From positions 124,001 to 188,000 of the forward strand of contig NZ_SORN01000003.1 in NCBI RefSeq assembly GCF_004366635.1: a stretch of 64,000 nt of DNA, given 5' to 3'. Numbering within the stretch: the stretch's first letter is position 1; the number at the start of each line of letters is the position of its first letter. The notes under the pieces are model-generated. The model was given only the letters and a program-made list of their open reading frames with translations. It made no database searches and was not told the origin of the DNA. Of the stretch, positions 1-8,920 are shown in pieces. A program made the translations under genes and the position numbers. This DNA is from Roseinatronobacter bogoriensis DSM 18756 (lineage in GTDB: Bacteria; Pseudomonadota; Alphaproteobacteria; Rhodobacterales; Rhodobacteraceae).

Positions 1-249
1 GATCTGGTGACAATCTACAAATCCGACACATTCCCGACCTCGGGCTACGGCACGGTGTATAACCTTCACCCCGAGTTGCAGGAAAAGATTCAGGACGCTT
101 TCTTCAGCTTTGAATGGGAAGGCACAGGGCTGGAACGTGAATTTGGCGCGCAGAATGAAAGCCAGTTCATCCCCATCACCTTTCAGGAAAACTGGGCAGT
201 CATCCGCCAGATCGATGCAGCAATGGGTGTGACCTATACCTGCAACTAA
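1..249 (+). CDS. phnD: Phosphonate/phosphate ABC transporter substrate-binding protein, C-terminal part (partial)
   Basis: The open frame enters from the left edge and ends at a TAA at 247-249, so only the last 82 residues are present. They contain a Gly/Tyr-rich stretch followed by helices and end in GVTYTCN, as expected for the C-terminal lobe of a periplasmic PhnD-type binding protein. The identification leans on the next three genes, phnC and two phnE, which together form the usual importer for phosphonates or phosphite/phosphate esters. The first in-frame GTG (7-9) is not a real start because coding sense continues to base 1. The ligand cannot be told from this fragment. Confidence 0.8.
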   Translation, partial: DLVTIYKSDTFPTSGYGTVYNLHPELQEKIQDAFFSFEWEGTGLEREFGAQNESQFIPITFQENWAVIRQIDAAMGVTYTCN

Positions 250-270
250 GTTTTCCAATGACTGCAAGGA

Positions 271-300
271 TGGCAGGCAGAACCCTTGGTCTGCCTGCCA
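271..300 (+). promoter_or_regulatory. Intercistronic hairpin between phnD and phnC
   Basis: Bases 271-281 and 290-300 form a perfect 11-bp stem (TGGCAGGCAGA with its complement) closed by an 8-base loop. No T-run follows, so it is unlikely to be a full terminator. A hairpin directly after a binding-protein gene usually stabilises the upstream mRNA and lowers expression of the ATPase and permease genes. That role is inferred. Confidence 0.6.
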
Positions 301-325
301 AACCGTGAACCGGAAAGGGCTGGAC

Positions 326-1153
326 ATGCTTCGGATCGAAGGTCTGACAAAGACCTACAAGACAGGGGACAGGGCGCTGTCAGATGTGTCTTTTGAGGTT
401 CCACAGGGGCAGGTTGTCGGGCTGATCGGCCCGTCAGGGGCAGGGAAGTCCACACTGATCCGTTGCATCAACCGGCTGGTTGAACCCACGTCCGGCAATG
501 TGCTGCTGAATGACATGAACCTGCCGATGATGCGCACGGCGGAACTGCGCCGCGCACGCCGTCGCATTGGTATGATCTTTCAGGAATATGCGCTGGTTGA
601 GCGGTTGACCGTTATGGAGAATGTTCTGTCCGGGCGGTTGGGCTATGTCGGCTTCTGGCGCAGCTTCATGCGCCGCTATCCTGCCGCCGATATTGCAAAT
701 GCGTTCCGTCTGCTGGACCGCGTTGGCCTGCTGCAACATGCGGACAAGCGCGCCGATGCACTGTCGGGCGGGCAGCGGCAGCGGGTGGGAATTGCACGCG
801 CGCTGGCGCAGGACCCCGAATTGCTGCTGATCGACGAACCGACCGCCAGCCTTGACCCCAAAACCAGCCGCCAGATCATGCGGCTTATTGTCGAAATCTG
901 CCGCGAACGCGGGTTGCCTGCGATCATCAATATCCATGACGTTGTTCTGGCACAGCAATTCTCGGACCGGATCATCGGGTTGCAAGCCGGGCGCGTGGTG
1001 TTTGACGGCCCGCCCTCTGGCCTGACCGAAGGGGTGCTGACTCAGATTTATGGGGAAGAGGATTGGACCGCCATGCGCAACGGCGCGGCCGAGGATGCCG
1101 AGGCAGAGGCGGAAGATAAAGCACAGGCTGAAAAGATGCTGAGGGCATTATGA
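326..1153 (+). CDS. phnC: Phosphonate ABC transporter ATP-binding protein PhnC
   Basis: This 275-residue cytoplasmic ATPase energises the PhnD/PhnE importer. Walker [10 protein letters not shown] lies at residues 35-43, followed by a Q-loop FQE, the ABC signature [10 protein letters not shown], Walker B LLLIDEP and a switch histidine in NIHDV. An in-frame GTG at 305 exists, but the ATG at 326 is preceded by GGAAAGG at 312-318 and begins right at the ABC domain, so I prefer it. The C-terminus carries an acidic Ala/Glu-rich tail of about 25 residues beyond the usual domain. The stop overlaps the next start (ATGA), which indicates translational coupling with phnE1. Confidence 0.9.
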   Translation: MLRIEGLTKTYKTGDRALSDVSFEVPQGQVVGLIGPSGAGKSTLIRCINRLVEPTSGNVLLNDMNLPMMRTAELRRARRRIGMIFQEYALVERLTVMENVLSGRLGYVGFWRSFMRRYPAADIANAFRLLDRVGLLQHADKRADALSGGQRQRVGIARALAQDPELLLIDEPTASLDPKTSRQIMRLIVEICRERGLPAIINIHDVVLAQQFSDRIIGLQAGRVVFDGPPSGLTEGVLTQIYGEEDWTAMRNGAAEDAEAEAEDKAQAEKMLRAL

Positions 1154-1953
1154 GCGCAGCCTATCCAACAATATGGCGCAAGCCACCGCAGATGATCCAG
1201 GCGCGCGGGTTGCGCATTGCGCTGGCCGTGGGTGCGGTTGTCTATCTGGTGCTGGCCATCGGCACGATTGACGTGAACTGGACGCGCGTCATCGCCGGGA
1301 TGGAGCGCGCGCAGCGCTTTGTTGCGGGCTTTCTGCAACCCGATTTCACCACCCGCTGGCGCGACATTTCTAACGGGCTGATGGAAAGCCTGACCATGAC
1401 CTTCACCTCGACAGTGGTGGGGGTTGCGATCTCCATTCCCATCGGCGTAGGGGCTGCGCGCAATGTGGCCCCGCGTGCGGTGTATCTGGTCTGTCGCAGT
1501 ATTATCGCCATCAGCCGCGCGTTGCAGGAAATTATCGTGGCTATCTTCTTCGTTGCCCTGTTCGGCTTTGGGGCGTTTGCAGGGTTCCTGACGCTGACCT
1601 TTGCCACCATTGGCTTCATCGGCAAACTGCTGGCTGAAGACATTGAGGATATTGACGAAGCACAGGCCGAAGCAATCCGCGCGACTGGCGCAAGCTGGGT
1701 GCAACTGATCAATTACGCCATTCAGCCGCAGGTCATGCCGCGCCTGATCGGGCTGTCACTGTACCGTCTGGATATCAATTTCCGCGAATCCGCAGTGATC
1801 GGGATCGTTGGCGCGGGTGGGATTGGCGCGGCGCTGAACACCTCGCTGTCGCGCTACGAGTATTCCAGCGCGGGCGCGATCCTGCTGATCATCATCGCCA
1901 TTGTGATGATGGCCGAATACTCCTCAGGCTATTTGCGAAAGTGGGTAAAATGA
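1150..1953 (+). CDS. phnE1: Phosphonate ABC transporter permease PhnE, copy 1
   Basis: This is a 267-residue inner-membrane permease with about six hydrophobic segments. The cytoplasmic coupling region contains [12 protein letters not shown] followed by [18 protein letters not shown], and a [12 protein letters not shown] loop follows; all are characteristic of PhnE. It forms the translocation channel, probably as a heterodimer with the product of the next gene. It overlaps phnC and the following phnE by four bases on each side (ATGA), so the three genes are one translational unit. Confidence 0.9.
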   Translation: MSAAYPTIWRKPPQMIQARGLRIALAVGAVVYLVLAIGTIDVNWTRVIAGMERAQRFVAGFLQPDFTTRWRDISNGLMESLTMTFTSTVVGVAISIPIGVGAARNVAPRAVYLVCRSIIAISRALQEIIVAIFFVALFGFGAFAGFLTLTFATIGFIGKLLAEDIEDIDEAQAEAIRATGASWVQLINYAIQPQVMPRLIGLSLYRLDINFRESAVIGIVGAGGIGAALNTSLSRYEYSSAGAILLIIIAIVMMAEYSSGYLRKWVK

Positions 1954-2762
1954 GCGTGGCATCTGTTGAAGCGCCCGTATGGGCACACCGCACGCCAAGG
2001 AAACGCCTGATGCTTTGGGCCGGCTGGCTGGCCTGCGTGGCCCTGTTCGTGTGGTGTTGGGAACGCATGACGCAACGCACAATCTGGGCCTTTGTCTGGG
2101 ACGCGCCGAATGCCGCCGCCGATATTGCCAGCCGCGCCTTCCCCCCGCGCTGGTCCTATATGGAACGACTTTGGGCGCCGCTGTGGGATACAATTAATAT
2201 CGCCACACTGGGCACGCTTCTGGGCATAGCAATGGCGGTTCCGCTGGCATTTCTTGCCGCCAGCAACACCACACCATCGCGCTTGGTCCTGCGCCCTGCT
2301 GCGTTGTTTGTGATCGTGGCCACGCGGTCGATCAATTCGCTGATCTGGGCGCTTTTGCTGGTGTCCATTCTTGGGCCGGGCATACTGGCAGGTATTCTGG
2401 CCATTGCGCTGCGGTCCATCGGGTTCATTGGAAAGCTTCTGTATGAAGCGATTGAGGAAACCGATATCCGCCAAGTCGAGGCGGTTACCGCGACAGGGGC
2501 CTCTCAGGGCCAGATCCTGACCTATGGGATTGTGCCTCAGGTGCTGCCCAGTTTCTATGGCATCAGCGTGTTTCGGTGGGATATCAACATCCGTGAAAGC
2601 GCCATTCTTGGATTGGTAGGCGCAGGCGGGATAGGGGCGCAGTTGAATTCGAGCCTGAACATGCTGGCCTGGCCACAGGTGATGCTGATCATACTGGTCA
2701 TTCTTGGCACGGTTGTTGTCAGCGAATGGGTTTCGGCCAAGGTGCGGCACGCGATTATCTGA
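1950..2762 (+). CDS. phnE2: Phosphonate ABC transporter permease PhnE, copy 2
   Basis: This second PhnE-family permease has 270 residues from the ATG at 1950. It shares the coupling motif (EAVTATGASQGQ, then FRWDINIRES) and the [12 protein letters not shown] loop with its neighbour, so the pair arose by duplication. The GTG at 1941 is also in frame, but the ATG overlaps the preceding stop as ATGA, the junction type used across this operon. Paired phnE genes are common in Rhodobacterales and rhizobia. No C-P lyase genes follow inside the window, so the fate of the imported compound is unknown. Confidence 0.88.
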   Translation: MSVASVEAPVWAHRTPRKRLMLWAGWLACVALFVWCWERMTQRTIWAFVWDAPNAAADIASRAFPPRWSYMERLWAPLWDTINIATLGTLLGIAMAVPLAFLAASNTTPSRLVLRPAALFVIVATRSINSLIWALLLVSILGPGILAGILAIALRSIGFIGKLLYEAIEETDIRQVEAVTATGASQGQILTYGIVPQVLPSFYGISVFRWDINIRESAILGLVGAGGIGAQLNSSLNMLAWPQVMLIILVILGTVVVSEWVSAKVRHAII

Positions 2763-3206
2763 CGGGGTTATCGGCACGAAACAGGGCTAAAACCATCGGG
2801 ATTTCGGACGGTTGGCAGCGTTGCAAGTCTGCGACAGGTCCGACTCCGCCTGGTGTTTGCCGCTCGACACAAGATACCCGACGACTGCTTGGAGGGCGTT
2901 GCAGTCTTTGAGCAGCGCGGTATCGAGGCCGAAGGCCGCCGCGACTCAAAGGGCCGCCCCCACGGCACGGCGATTGGGCTGCCACCAGCGCAACGATCTG
3001 ATCTTTCAAGGGCTTGGCCAGCATAAAGCGCTACAGATTCAATCGCGCATCGCCGCACCGCGGCCCGACGCTACGCGGCTTTTCATCCGGCCTCGCAATG
3101 TCTGCAAAGTCCCGCATAGCCGCCTCTCGTGAAAGCACCGCATGTGGCGCGAGAACCATTCGTCAGGTGGCGAACGCTAAGGTGATTCAGCTTCCCAGAA
3201 ATATAT
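2763..3206. other. Gene-poor stretch between phnE2 and the tctC operon
   Basis: I see no convincing gene here. Several overlapping frames of 60-106 residues exist on both strands, rich in Arg, Ser and Pro, without a ribosome-binding site or recognisable motif. One minus-strand frame (about 2790-2925) reads as plausible protein for some 45 residues and then breaks, so the stretch may be a decayed gene remnant, but I cannot name a family. No tRNA-like sequence or terminal inverted repeats are visible. Confidence 0.4.
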
Positions 3207-3232
3207 TGAAACTATAAACTTTATATGTTTCA
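3207..3232. promoter_or_regulatory. AT-rich near-perfect palindrome, candidate operator of the tct/tarD operon
   Basis: TGAAAC at 3207-3212 is matched by GTTTCA at 3227-3232. Nested inside is TATAAA-C-TTTATA at 3213-3225, with one extra T at 3226. Together this gives arms of about 12 bp with a one-base bulge. The site lies 43 bp upstream of the tctC start, where a promoter is expected, and stands out as very AT-rich in a GC-rich region. It probably binds a dimeric repressor or activator; no regulator gene lies beside it. Confidence 0.6.
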
Positions 3233-3274
3233 CTTCGCATCATGGGGGTTTCCCCATTCATGGGAGGAGAAATC

Positions 3275-4222
3275 ATGTCACTTAAATCGGCATCGTCGAA
3301 AGGATTGTTCGTTGGGGTGGTCGCGGCTTTTGCAGCCAGCGCACCTGTGCTTGCACAGGATTTCCCAAGCCGTGCGATCGAATACATCATTCCATTTGAC
3401 CCAGGCGGGGAATCAGATATCACCGCGCGCCTGCAAGAGCCGCTGATGCAGGAAGCACTTGGCGTGAACGTCAATGTCCGCCACCAACCCGGCGGCGGCG
3501 GTGCGGTGGCATGGAGTGATTTTCAATCCAATGCCGAACCAGACGGGCATGAGATTATCGGTATCAATACTCCGCATATCGTGGCGCAGCCCATCCAGCG
3601 TGCAGATGCAGGCTACACGACCGATGGATTCGACATCATTACATGGTTCCACCTGACACCCCATGTGGTGGTGGTGCGGGCCGATAGCCCGTTTGAAACC
3701 CTTGAAGACCTGATTGAATTCGCGGGCGAAAACCCGCAATCGCTGACCATGGGCGGAAGCGGCACCTTCACGGGCAATCATCTTGAAACACTGCGCCTGA
3801 TGGAGCTTGCCGATATCCGTGTCACCTACATTCCCTTTACCGGAACGGGCCCGCTTCCTGCGGCAATCCTTGGCGGGCATGTTGGTGCCGTGATGTCCAA
3901 CGCGACGCTGGCCGTTGAAATGGGTGACAATGTTCGCGTGCTGGCCGTTGCATCGGAAGAACGCCTTGAGACATTGCCAGATGTCCCGACCTTCCTTGAA
4001 TTGGGCTATGATGTGGTCGGGGGCACCTATCGCGGTGTGGCTGTGCCAAACGGCACACCCGCAGACCGCGTGGAAATGCTTGCAGATCTTTTCGCCCAGA
4101 TGAATGAAACACTTGGCGAGCGTCAGATCCCGATGGGCTATCAGATGACAGATATTCGCGGGCAGGACGCAATCGACCTGATGACCCGTATGCGCGAGCA
4201 GTATGGCGACTTTCTGAACTAA
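3275..4222 (+). CDS. tctC: Tripartite tricarboxylate transporter substrate-binding protein (TctC family)
   Basis: This 315-residue periplasmic binding protein captures a carboxylate and delivers it to TctA/TctB. A signal peptide is evident (Lys near the start, hydrophobic stretch, then APVLAQ before the mature DFPSRAIEYIIPFDPGG). The PFDPGGESD segment is the carboxylate-binding loop typical of the family. The ATG at 3275 has a strong GGGAGGAG at 3262-3269; the earlier in-frame ATG at 3242 lacks one and would add an unlikely leader. Co-transcription with a D-tartrate dehydratase suggests a hydroxy-dicarboxylate ligand, which is an inference. Confidence 0.9.
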   Translation: MSLKSASSKGLFVGVVAAFAASAPVLAQDFPSRAIEYIIPFDPGGESDITARLQEPLMQEALGVNVNVRHQPGGGGAVAWSDFQSNAEPDGHEIIGINTPHIVAQPIQRADAGYTTDGFDIITWFHLTPHVVVVRADSPFETLEDLIEFAGENPQSLTMGGSGTFTGNHLETLRLMELADIRVTYIPFTGTGPLPAAILGGHVGAVMSNATLAVEMGDNVRVLAVASEERLETLPDVPTFLELGYDVVGGTYRGVAVPNGTPADRVEMLADLFAQMNETLGERQIPMGYQMTDIRGQDAIDLMTRMREQYGDFLN

Positions 4223-4229
4223 GCTACGT

Positions 4230-4262
4230 GCCGCCCCATCCGGCAACGCCGGGTGGGGCGGC
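4230..4262 (+). terminator. Strong hairpin after tctC, partial terminator or mRNA-stabilising element
   Basis: Bases 4230-4243 pair with 4249-4262 in a 14-bp GC-rich stem with one G-T wobble and a five-base loop, followed by only three T. It sits between the binding-protein gene and the permease genes, so it probably reduces read-through and protects the upstream message. Expression of tctA most likely still depends on read-through because the gap has no obvious promoter. Confidence 0.6.
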
Positions 4263-4304
4263 TTTGCGCTTTCCGGGCGTTCCCATACCCAAAAGGTGAC
4301 TCCA

Positions 4305-5807
4305 ATGGAGATTCTGATCGCAGCGGCGGCGGCCGTTTTGCAACCGCATATGCTTGTCATTATTCTGCTTGGCGTGACCGCTGGCCTGTTTGTGGGTGCC
4401 CTGCCGGGGCTGACGGCCACAATGGCGCTGGCCCTGATGCTGCCCTTCACCTTTTCGCTTGAAGCGCTGGAAGGGCTTGTTGCCCTCGGTGCCGTGTATA
4501 TGGGCACGATATACGGAGGTGCCTTTACTGCGATCCTGATCAATACGCCCGGCACACCGTCTTCAATTGCGACCACATTTGACGGCCATCCGATGGCCAA
4601 GCAAGGCCGCGCTTTGGAAGCTATCAGCGTTGCGACAATTGCATCTGTGATTGGCGGTGTGGTTGGGGTTGCCTTTTTGCTGATTGCCGCGCCACCGCTG
4701 GCGCAACTGGCGCTTAGATTCGGGCCTGCCGAAATGTTCTGGGTGGCAATCCTTGGGCTGACTCTGATCGGGTCGCTTGCAACCGGGTCATTGCTCAAGG
4801 GCCTGCTGGGCGGCGCGATCGGCCTGCTGATCGGGACAATCGGCATCTCGCCTGTTGGCGGTGAAAGCCGCTTCACCTTTGGCTGGCCGCCGCTTCAGGG
4901 CGGAATTTCCTTGATCGTCGCGTTGATCGGGCTGTTTGTCATTCCCGAACTCTTGCTGATGATCCGGCGCGGACATGCCACACTTGAAACCCCGGCGGAT
5001 CTGGGGCGATCGCGGTTTCAATTCGGTGCCGCCCTGCGCACCGTTCTGGCCAAGCCGGGCAACCTGATCCGCTCTTGCGCGATCGGGCAGGTCATCGCAA
5101 TCATACCGGGGGCAGGCGGTTCGATCACATCACTGGTTGCATATAACGAAGCAAAGCGCTGGTCGAAATCGCCCGAGACATTCGGAAAGGGCAACCCGGA
5201 GGGGGTGGTTGCCTCTGAATCCAGTAACAATGTCATGGTCGCGGGGTCTATGGTGCCATTGCTGACGCTGGGGATTCCCGGTGCCCCGCCAGATGCCATC
5301 ATTCTGGGGGTTATGCTGCTGCATGGCCTGCGGCCGGGCTTGGATCTCTTTACGCAGACAGGTGTGCTTGCAAACGGGTTCATCATTTCTATGGGTCTGG
5401 CGGCGCTTATGCTTATTCCCGTGGGGCTTCTGGGTGGGCGATTGATCTACAAGACAATCCTGCGCACGCCGCATTATTATCTGGTGCCCACAATTCTCAT
5501 CATCACCATTCTCGGCACCTATGCGCTGCGCAACAACATCATTGATGTTGCCCTGATGCTTGGGCTTGGGGTTGTCGGCTTCGTTATTCGAGGCTTGGGG
5601 TTAGGGGCTGCACCCATTGTTCTTGGCCTGATCCTGGGGACCATCGCGGAACAGGGGTATGTGCAATCCATTCTTGGGGGTATGGCGCTGGATTTTCCGC
5701 AAATGCGGCTGTTCGTGAACCCGCTCAGTCAAGTGTTGATTGCCATAATCGTGTTGGTGATCGGCTGGGCCGCCTGGCCTCAGAACCTGCGGCGCAAGAA
5801 GGATTAA
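4305..5807 (+). CDS. tctA: Tripartite tricarboxylate transporter large membrane subunit TctA
   Basis: This is a 500-residue polytopic inner-membrane protein of about a dozen hydrophobic segments. It contains the family hallmarks GALPGLTATM near residue 35, INTPGTPSS near 82 and, in the second half, GIPGAPPDAI with a preceding ESSNNVMVAGSMVP. TctA is the main channel of these cation-driven secondary transporters, working with TctB and TctC. I start at the ATG at 4305, which has AAAAGGTG at 4291-4298; the GTG at 4296 is part of that ribosome-binding site. tctB begins three bases after the stop. Confidence 0.93.
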   Translation: MEILIAAAAAVLQPHMLVIILLGVTAGLFVGALPGLTATMALALMLPFTFSLEALEGLVALGAVYMGTIYGGAFTAILINTPGTPSSIATTFDGHPMAKQGRALEAISVATIASVIGGVVGVAFLLIAAPPLAQLALRFGPAEMFWVAILGLTLIGSLATGSLLKGLLGGAIGLLIGTIGISPVGGESRFTFGWPPLQGGISLIVALIGLFVIPELLLMIRRGHATLETPADLGRSRFQFGAALRTVLAKPGNLIRSCAIGQVIAIIPGAGGSITSLVAYNEAKRWSKSPETFGKGNPEGVVASESSNNVMVAGSMVPLLTLGIPGAPPDAIILGVMLLHGLRPGLDLFTQTGVLANGFIISMGLAALMLIPVGLLGGRLIYKTILRTPHYYLVPTILIITILGTYALRNNIIDVALMLGLGVVGFVIRGLGLGAAPIVLGLILGTIAEQGYVQSILGGMALDFPQMRLFVNPLSQVLIAIIVLVIGWAAWPQNLRRKKD

Positions 5808-5810
5808 GCC

Positions 5811-6263
5811 ATGCAAATCCGTATCAACACAGAACTCTACGGTGGCCTGTTCGGCATGGCCCTGGCGGCGATTTTCTGGTTCAACAAGGGCAATATGGGC
5901 TTTCTCAGCGCGGTCTTTCCGGATGCTGTGCTGATCATTCTGGCCACAGTATCAGGGCTTTTAATCTTGCGCGGCCTGATCGCTGGGGAACCCACATTGC
6001 TCGATGTTAGTGGGGCCGGGCATGTGATTTCGGGGGTTGCGATCATGGCGCTTTGGTGGCTGGGCATTCGGTATGTGGGCTTTGTAACCACGTCTGTCCC
6101 GCTCTTCGTGGCGCTGGCCCTGATGATGAAGCGGCGCGAAGGCCCCCTTAGCTGGCGTGATGTCATAATCACTGTAATCGTTGCCACAGTCGTCGCGGGG
6201 GGCTTTTTCTGGGTATTCACCGAAGTGCTGGGCATCCGTCCGTTCCGCGCACCGCTTCTGTGA
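5811..6263 (+). CDS. tctB: Tripartite tricarboxylate transporter small membrane subunit TctB
   Basis: This 150-residue protein has four hydrophobic segments and the size expected for TctB, the small and poorly conserved partner of TctA. Recognition rests mainly on position and topology, since TctB proteins share little sequence. The order tctC-tctA-tctB differs from the tctCBA order of the Salmonella citrate system but is common in other bacteria. A hydroxyacid dehydrogenase gene starts 26 bases downstream on the same strand, so the transporter and the catabolic enzymes appear to form one operon. Confidence 0.85.
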   Translation: MQIRINTELYGGLFGMALAAIFWFNKGNMGFLSAVFPDAVLIILATVSGLLILRGLIAGEPTLLDVSGAGHVISGVAIMALWWLGIRYVGFVTTSVPLFVALALMMKRREGPLSWRDVIITVIVATVVAGGFFWVFTEVLGIRPFRAPLL

Positions 6264-6289
6264 CAGCTTTCAAAACATAAGGAAAAACT

Positions 6290-7213
6290 ATGGCCCATGT
6301 GGTGATTTCAGAATTCATGGACGAGCCTGCGGTAAACTGGCTGCGCGAGCGTCACACTGTGACCTATGACCCCAGCCTTGTAGATGATCCTGCGCGCCTG
6401 CGGCAGGTTTGCGCTGAAGCACATGGTTTGATTGTGCGAAACCGCACGCAGGTGGACCGTGCCTTGTTTGACGCCGCGCCGGCCTTGCGCGTTGTCGGGC
6501 GGCTGGGTGTCGGGCTTGATAACATCGACACATCTTTCGCAGAGGCGCGCCAGATTGCAGTCTTCCCCGCAACCGGAGGCAATGTCGTGTCAGTGGCGGA
6601 ATATGTCATCACGGCCATTCTTGTCCTGCGCCGCGCGGCGTGGATGGGCACATCAGATGTTCTGGCCGGAAAATGGCCGCGCCAGTCCATGATCGGGCTT
6701 GAATGTGATGGTGCCAGCCTTGGGCTTGTCGGATACGGCGCCATTGCGCAAGCAACCGCAGAGCGTGCGCGCGCATTCGGAATGAAGATCCTTGCCTATG
6801 ACCCTTTTCTGCCCGCCGATCACCCGGCTTGGGAAACGGCCGAACGGCATGAATCGCTCTCAACGCTTCTGCCCGTTGCAGATGCCGTCAGCCTGCACGT
6901 GCCCCTGACCGATGCGACACGCGGGCTTCTTGATGACGCGGGCATCGCGGCCATGAAGCCGGGGGCAGTGCTGATCAATACCTCGCGCGGGAATATCGTG
7001 GATGAAGGCGCATTGGCCAAGGCGCTGCATTCAGGGCATCTGCGTGGGGCCGCGATGGATGTTTTTGCACAAGAACCCCTGCCTGCCGATACTGCGCTTG
7101 CCGGTGCGCCTAATCTTATTGCGACCCCCCATGTTGCGGGTGTCACAGTGGAATCGAACACCCGCATAAGCTGGATCACTGTGAAGAATGTCGCGCAACA
7201 TCTGGAGTCGTGA
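6290..7213 (+). CDS. D-2-hydroxyacid dehydrogenase (NAD-dependent, SerA-like)
   Basis: This is a 307-residue cytoplasmic oxidoreductase of the D-isomer-specific 2-hydroxyacid dehydrogenase family. It has a Rossmann motif GLVGYGAIAQ near residue 145, the catalytic Arg in NTSRGNIVDE, the catalytic Glu in FAQEPLP and the catalytic His in ATPHVAG. It would interconvert a D-2-hydroxyacid and a 2-oxoacid using NAD(H). It lacks the ACT domain of biosynthetic SerA. Its position between a carboxylate transporter and a D-tartrate dehydratase suggests a role with tartrate-derived oxaloacetate or a related hydroxy-diacid. (S)-sulfolactate dehydrogenase (SlcC) belongs to the same family and is an alternative I cannot exclude. 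Confidence 0.85.
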   Translation: MAHVVISEFMDEPAVNWLRERHTVTYDPSLVDDPARLRQVCAEAHGLIVRNRTQVDRALFDAAPALRVVGRLGVGLDNIDTSFAEARQIAVFPATGGNVVSVAEYVITAILVLRRAAWMGTSDVLAGKWPRQSMIGLECDGASLGLVGYGAIAQATAERARAFGMKILAYDPFLPADHPAWETAERHESLSTLLPVADAVSLHVPLTDATRGLLDDAGIAAMKPGAVLINTSRGNIVDEGALAKALHSGHLRGAAMDVFAQEPLPADTALAGAPNLIATPHVAGVTVESNTRISWITVKNVAQHLES

Positions 7214-7291
7214 GCGACCCACTGCGCGATCTGCAATCTTGTGTCGTGCCAGCGGTCGGGCCTGCGACCGGACTTTCAAAAGGAAATACCC

Positions 7292-8458
7292 ATGCGCATT
7301 GTTGAAATCCGCCAGAATGTGGCGTCCATCTCATCCAACATTGCCAATGCCTATATCGACTTCTCAAAGATGACCTGTTCGGTTGTCGCCGTCATCACTG
7401 ATGTCATGCGCGATGGTAAACCGGTTATCGGATACGGGTATCACTCCAATGGCCGATACGATGTCGAGGGGCTATTGACCAAGCGGTTCCTGCCTCGCCT
7501 GAGCGAAGCCGACCCCGATAGCCTGCTGGATGAGACGGGGCAGAACCTTGACCCGTTCCGCATTTGGGACACGCTGATGAAAAACGAGAAACCCGGCGGC
7601 CATGGCGAGCGGTCTGTGGCGGTTGGGGCCATTGATATGGCGGTTTGGGACGCTGTGGCAAAGATTGCAGATGTCCCCCTCTGGAAGCTTTTGGCAGATC
7701 GGTATCGTGGTGGCGTGGCGGATGAAAAGGTGTGGATCTATGCTGCGGGCGGCTATTACTATCCGGGCAAGGATAACCGCGCGCTGCAAGACGAAATGCG
7801 CAGCTATCTTGACCGTGGCTACCGGGTAGTGAAAATGAAAATAGGGGGTGCCTCTCTCGATACCGACATTGCCCGGATAGAATCCGTTCTTGAAGTTGTC
7901 GGCACGGGCCGCAACCTTTGCGTTGATGCAAATGGTCGCTTCGACCTGGAGACGGCAATTGCGTATGGCGAGGCGTTCCAGCAATATGATTTATTCTGGT
8001 ACGAAGAGGCCGGAGATCCGCTGGACTATGCCTTGCAGGCCGAGGTCTCGCGCCATTATTCCAATCCTATGGCAACAGGGGAAAACCTGTTCTCGCATCA
8101 GGACGCGCGCAATCTGTTGCGCCACGGCGGCATGAACCCGGATCGTGACTGGCTGCAATTCGACTGTTCCCTCAGCTATGGGCTGGTCGAATATCTGCGC
8201 ACGCTTGATGTGGCCCAAAGCCTTGGCTGGTCTTCGCGCCGGGTCGTGCCGCATGGCGGGCACCAACTCTCGCTCAACATGGCCGCGGGGCTGCATCTGG
8301 GGGGCAATGAAAGCTACCCGGATGTTTTCCGGCCCTATAACGGCTTTGCCGATGATATACCAATCGAGGATGGCTATGTTCGCCTGCCGGACACGCCCGG
8401 CATAGGGTTTGAACGGCGCGCCGAGTTGCTTGCCGATCTCAGGCGGTTGCTGGAGTGA
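7292..8458 (+). CDS. tarD: D(-)-tartrate dehydratase (enolase superfamily)
   Basis: This 388-residue enzyme closely follows, as I recall it, the characterised Bradyrhizobium japonicum D-tartrate dehydratase (389 residues), which converts D-tartrate to oxaloacetate and water. The catalytic set is present with an offset of one: KMK at 181-183, metal ligands D212, E238 and E264, and the D291/H321 dyad in PHGGHQ. NAYIDFSKM and GGHGERSVAVG are also shared. The ATG at 7292 has AAAGGAAA at 7279-7286; the in-frame codon at 7241 would add 17 residues absent from the reference protein. It is the last gene of the tct operon and gives the best clue to the transported compound. Confidence 0.92.
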   Translation: MRIVEIRQNVASISSNIANAYIDFSKMTCSVVAVITDVMRDGKPVIGYGYHSNGRYDVEGLLTKRFLPRLSEADPDSLLDETGQNLDPFRIWDTLMKNEKPGGHGERSVAVGAIDMAVWDAVAKIADVPLWKLLADRYRGGVADEKVWIYAAGGYYYPGKDNRALQDEMRSYLDRGYRVVKMKIGGASLDTDIARIESVLEVVGTGRNLCVDANGRFDLETAIAYGEAFQQYDLFWYEEAGDPLDYALQAEVSRHYSNPMATGENLFSHQDARNLLRHGGMNPDRDWLQFDCSLSYGLVEYLRTLDVAQSLGWSSRRVVPHGGHQLSLNMAAGLHLGGNESYPDVFRPYNGFADDIPIEDGYVRLPDTPGIGFERRAELLADLRRLLE

Positions 8459-8920
8459 AAATGACCAATGCCTAGCCGTGCAACCGACATAGCGGCGCTT
8501 CCGGGCTGGGGCTCTCGTCCCGCCCATGATTGAGGCGCGGACTATCCTCGGAAACCGATCTTGAGCACGACACAGCGCAACTCGCTGAATGCACCCGGTA
8601 GGCTTTGGGGCGCTATCATTTATTCAACGTAACCTTGGCGGAGCTTTTGTAGCGGCAACGCATTTCACATGCGGGGCAAGCGTAGCAATTTCTGCAAGCC
8701 ATTCATGTCGTTTCAGACACGGCAAGTTTTCTGCCAGATCAGGTTCCGTTCTCTTGTCGTTTTCAGTCCGTCCCGGTCACCCGGGCGATCTGGCGCGCAC
8801 ATCTTTGAAGCACTGTGATACCACCCAAAAATCAACTGAAAGCAGAACGCCAAAACGCCGCGAATGCGCTTCTGGTATACCTTTGTGTGCCAAATTTTAC
8901 CAAAGTTTCAGTAACTTAAT
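8459..8920. other. Intergenic stretch upstream of the nuo operon
   Basis: No convincing gene is visible between tarD and the FNR-type site. A short minus-strand frame (about 8623-8770) reads as plausible protein for some 45 residues but has no start or recognisable family, so it may be a gene remnant. The stretch is somewhat richer in A and T toward its right end, as expected for a promoter region. Confidence 0.4.
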
